Under the pieces are notes generated by a model. That model saw nothing but the letters and a program-made list of their open reading frames with translations. It searched no databases and was not told the DNA's origin. From the NCBI RefSeq assembly GCF_014224155.1, contig NZ_JAASUI010000001.1, positions 992,001 through 1,056,000 of the forward strand: a DNA stretch of 64,000 nt, given 5' to 3'. The position numbers and the translations under genes were made by a program. Of this stretch, positions 57,637-64,000 are shown one piece after another. This DNA comes from Listeria cossartiae subsp. cossartiae (GTDB lineage: Bacteria > Bacillota > Bacilli > Lactobacillales > Listeriaceae). Every line of letters starts with the position of its first letter. Within the stretch, counting starts at the first letter, position 1.

Positions 57637-58425
57637 TTGAAAACGAGAATTATTACTGCAGTTGTTGCGCTTATATTTTTTATTCCATTCGTTGTCTACG
57701 GGGGAATTCCATTTGAATTATTGAGTATTTTACTTGCGACGATTGCTTTATATGAAGTACTTATAATGACAAAACAACGAATTTTTTCGATGAATGGAAT
57801 AATTACATTACTATTGATGTGGTTAGTTGTCGTGCCAGATAGATATTTGGCCTTTTTAGATACACTCCATATTACGGAAATGGAAGTTATTTTTATTTTA
57901 ATGGCGCTCTTACTTGCGAATACAGTGTTTTCGCGAAACAAATTCCATTTTGATCAAGTAGGGATTTGTATGGTTGCGGCTTTTTATACAGGATTTGGTT
58001 TCCATTACTTGGCGCTTACTCGTGAAGCTGGATTAATGTATGTGCTCTTTGCTTTACTTATTGTTTGGTCAACCGATACGGGGGCTTATTTTATTGGAAG
58101 AGCAATTGGGAAACACAAATTAGCTCCGAATGTTAGCCCGAATAAGACGGTTGAAGGCTTCGTTGGCGGGATTATTTGTGCGCTTGTATTTGCAGGTGGT
58201 TTTTATTATTTTGCGGAGCTACCAGGAAATATTGCGCTCGTTTTAGCACTTTTAGTATTTCTATCTATTTTTGGGCAGCTTGGGGACTTGGTCGAATCAG
58301 CTCTAAAACGCTTCTATGGTGTAAAAGATTCTGGGAAAATCTTACCTGGACACGGTGGTATTTTAGACCGTTTTGACAGCTTGTTATTCGTTTTACCTCT
58401 GCTACATATACTTCAAATTATTTAA
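57637..58425 (+). CDS. cdsA: Phosphatidate cytidylyltransferase CdsA
   Basis: The 262-aa membrane enzyme makes CDP-diacylglycerol from phosphatidate and CTP. It has about seven to eight transmembrane segments. The C-terminal signature is present: [31 protein letters not shown] 57637 follows AGGGAGG by nine bases; the longer frame to 57508 overlaps uppS and is not used. It lies 13 bp after uppS. Confidence 0.94.
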   Translation: MKTRIITAVVALIFFIPFVVYGGIPFELLSILLATIALYEVLIMTKQRIFSMNGIITLLLMWLVVVPDRYLAFLDTLHITEMEVIFILMALLLANTVFSRNKFHFDQVGICMVAAFYTGFGFHYLALTREAGLMYVLFALLIVWSTDTGAYFIGRAIGKHKLAPNVSPNKTVEGFVGGIICALVFAGGFYYFAELPGNIALVLALLVFLSIFGQLGDLVESALKRFYGVKDSGKILPGHGGILDRFDSLLFVLPLLHILQII

Positions 58426-58439
58426 TTGGAGATGGGATA

Positions 58440-60858
<2,419 letters not shown>

Positions 60859-60897
60859 AAAGAGAAAGACTAATAAAGGGAAAAAGGGGTGTTTTAA

Positions 60898-62604
<1,707 letters not shown>

Positions 62605-62621
62605 TTTATTGAGCAATTTGT

Positions 62622-62680
62622 GCCAGATGAAACTCCACTCGTTCCTATAAAAACGGGTTATGAGGGACATCTGGCTTTTA
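62622..62680 (+). terminator. Possible terminator between proS and polC
   Basis: GCCAGATG (62622-62629) pairs with CATCTGGC (62668-62675) around a loop with an inner helix, followed by TTTTAT. Confidence 0.55.
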
Positions 62681-62709
62681 TAAATTTGAATGAAGGGGTG
62701 TTATTCGGA

Positions 62710-64000
62710 ATGACTGCAAAAGAGGAAGAAAAACAAGAACGATTTCAGCTGTTAATGACACAAATCGGTTTACAAGATGTAACAACCTACGAAGAATTCA
62801 CGAAAGAAGCTAAAATCGAAAAGCTCGTTGCCGACAAGAAAAATAAAACATGGCAATTTCATTTACACGTTCCGCAAATTTTCCCAGCAGCACTTTTCCA
62901 TATGATGGATGTTGGGATGAAGCGTGCATTTAGCCAAATTGCGGAAACAGAAATGCAAATAGTTCCAGAAAATCAAACAATCAACGAAACACTCATTCAA
63001 GATTATTGGAACTTAATCGTAGAGCCAATTGGCAAGCAGTCACCGATGATTGGGAAACTTTTAATGGAGCAAAAACCTACGTTTAAAGAGCCGCATTTTA
63101 TTGAATTAGCTGTTCATAACGATATGGAAGAAGCCACTATTCAACAACGATTCCAAGCGAAAATTATTGAAAGTTACGGAAAAGCTGGATTTCCCCGTTT
63201 AGCGATGAAAATGCATATGCTCGACCAATCAGAAACGGAAGAATATAAAGCTTTTGCTCAGGCCAAACAAGAAGAAGATCAGAAAAAAGCGGCAGAAGCT
63301 GTTCAAGTTATGCAAAAACGCCAAGCTGAAGGACAAAGCGGCGGCGGGGCAGCTCCACTTACTGGTCCATTCCAAATTGGTTACAAAATTAAAGATGACG
63401 AAGAAGTCAAACGTCTTGGCGATATTTATGATGAAGAACGCCGTATTACCGTTCAAGGTTTAATCTTCGCAACAGAAATTAGAGAGCTTCGCAGTGGTCG
63501 TAGCCTGTTACAATTTAAAATTACTGACTATACAAGTTCGATGATTATAAAAATGTTTTCCCGCGATAACGAAGATGCAGCGATGTTCCAAAATTTGAAA
63601 AAAGGCATGTGGGTTAAAGTACGAGGCAGTGTCCAAAATGATACTTTCGTGCGTGATTTAATTATGATGGCGCAAGATGTCAATGAAATCGCTGGTGTGA
63701 AGCGTCTTGATACAGCCGAAGAAAAACGGGCAGAACTACACCTTCATTCTCCAATGAGTCAAATGGATGCGACTTCTTCTGTTGATGCGCTTTTCAAACA
63801 AGCAGCAGATTGGGGTCACAAAGCGATTGCGATTACTGATCATTCTGTCGCACAATCATTCCCAGAAGCATACGGCGCAGGCCAAAAATATGGTTTAAAA
63901 GTTATTTTTGGTATCGAAGCCAATTTAATAGATGATGGTGTTCCGATTGCTTATAATGATCAACACATCGCCTTACAAGATGCTACTTACTGCGTATTTG
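62710..64000 (+). CDS. polC: DNA polymerase III alpha subunit, PolC type (5' part)
   Basis: The frame is open from ATG 62710 to the window end (430 codons), so only the N-terminal third is present. It shows the PolC N-terminal domain (about 1-200), a charged linker ([14 protein letters not shown]), an OB-fold (about 235-330; [19 protein letters not shown]) and the beginning of the PHP domain with [13 protein letters not shown] (HxH metal motif) and AITDHS. PolC is the main replicative polymerase of low-GC Gram-positive bacteria and carries its own 3'-5' exonuclease, which lies beyond the window. Start chosen by AAGGGGTG about ten bases upstream. Confidence 0.95.
   Translation, partial: MTAKEEEKQERFQLLMTQIGLQDVTTYEEFTKEAKIEKLVADKKNKTWQFHLHVPQIFPAALFHMMDVGMKRAFSQIAETEMQIVPENQTINETLIQDYWNLIVEPIGKQSPMIGKLLMEQKPTFKEPHFIELAVHNDMEEATIQQRFQAKIIESYGKAGFPRLAMKMHMLDQSETEEYKAFAQAKQEEDQKKAAEAVQVMQKRQAEGQSGGGAAPLTGPFQIGYKIKDDEEVKRLGDIYDEERRITVQGLIFATEIRELRSGRSLLQFKITDYTSSMIIKMFSRDNEDAAMFQNLKKGMWVKVRGSVQNDTFVRDLIMMAQDVNEIAGVKRLDTAEEKRAELHLHSPMSQMDATSSVDALFKQAADWGHKAIAITDHSVAQSFPEAYGAGQKYGLKVIFGIEANLIDDGVPIAYNDQHIALQDATYCVF

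Overview
The window is a low-GC Firmicute chromosome and almost certainly comes from Listeria, most likely L. monocytogenes or a close relative. The evidence is three tandem type I signal peptidases (sipX/Y/Z), LPXTG internalin-like leucine-rich-repeat proteins, an OatA-type peptidoglycan O-acetyltransferase, and Bacillus-like housekeeping gene order interrupted in places specific to Listeria. Many genes start with TTG or GTG behind strong GGAGG-type ribosome binding sites, so several starts were moved inward from the longest open frame.

Layout. 1-3.4 kb: a GYF-PrsW membrane protease, two XRE regulators divergent around a 12-bp-arm palindrome, a secreted matrixin-like zinc protease and a lipoprotein. 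3.6-12 kb: a YsoA-like protein, tig, clpX, sipX-sipY-sipZ, rbgA-rnhB and dprA. 12-20 kb: topA-trmFO-xerC(codV)-hslV-hslU-codY, ending in a strong terminator. 20-28 kb: yneP/yneQ-like genes, a LacX-type epimerase, plsY, a CoA-binding protein, parE-parC and luxS. 28-34 kb: three consecutive internalin-like surface protein genes, each with its own promoter. All three promoters share one block (GTNCAC-N10-TTGGWA-N17-TATAAT). 34-44.9 kb: oatA, a glycerophosphodiesterase, glpD behind a cre-like site and a leader terminator, miaA-hfq-hflX with a sigma-B-type promoter before hfq, a pyridoxal-phosphate lyase-like gene, and glnR-glnA under a GlnR box. 45-50.9 kb: an ArsB-type transporter, a GNAT acetyltransferase, the lexA/yneA SOS divergon with three LexA-box-like sites, ynzC, tkt and yneF. 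50.9-55.1 kb: a minus-strand accessory block. 55.3-64 kb: pyrH-frr-uppS-cdsA-dxr-rseP-proS and the 5' part of polC, which runs off the window.

How the genes work together. Most of the window serves core processes: protein folding and turnover (Tig, ClpXP, HslUV, RseP, Sip), chromosome topology and segregation (TopA, ParEC, XerC), isoprenoid and phospholipid synthesis (Dxr, UppS, CdsA, PlsY), nitrogen and nutrient control (GlnR, CodY) and the SOS response. Surface biology (internalins, OatA, signal peptidases) sits between these blocks.

The part I think may be an undescribed system is 51709-55076. It is a tightly overlapping minus-strand operon of an unknown 124-aa protein, an SNF2-type helicase-like ATPase, a PAPS-reductase-like PP-loop enzyme (IbrA/DUF3440 type) and a ParB-like protein (IbrB type). 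A SAM methyltransferase gene follows and is broken by a single in-frame stop codon. The operon lies where rpsB-tsf would normally precede pyrH. All functional statements about it are inference.
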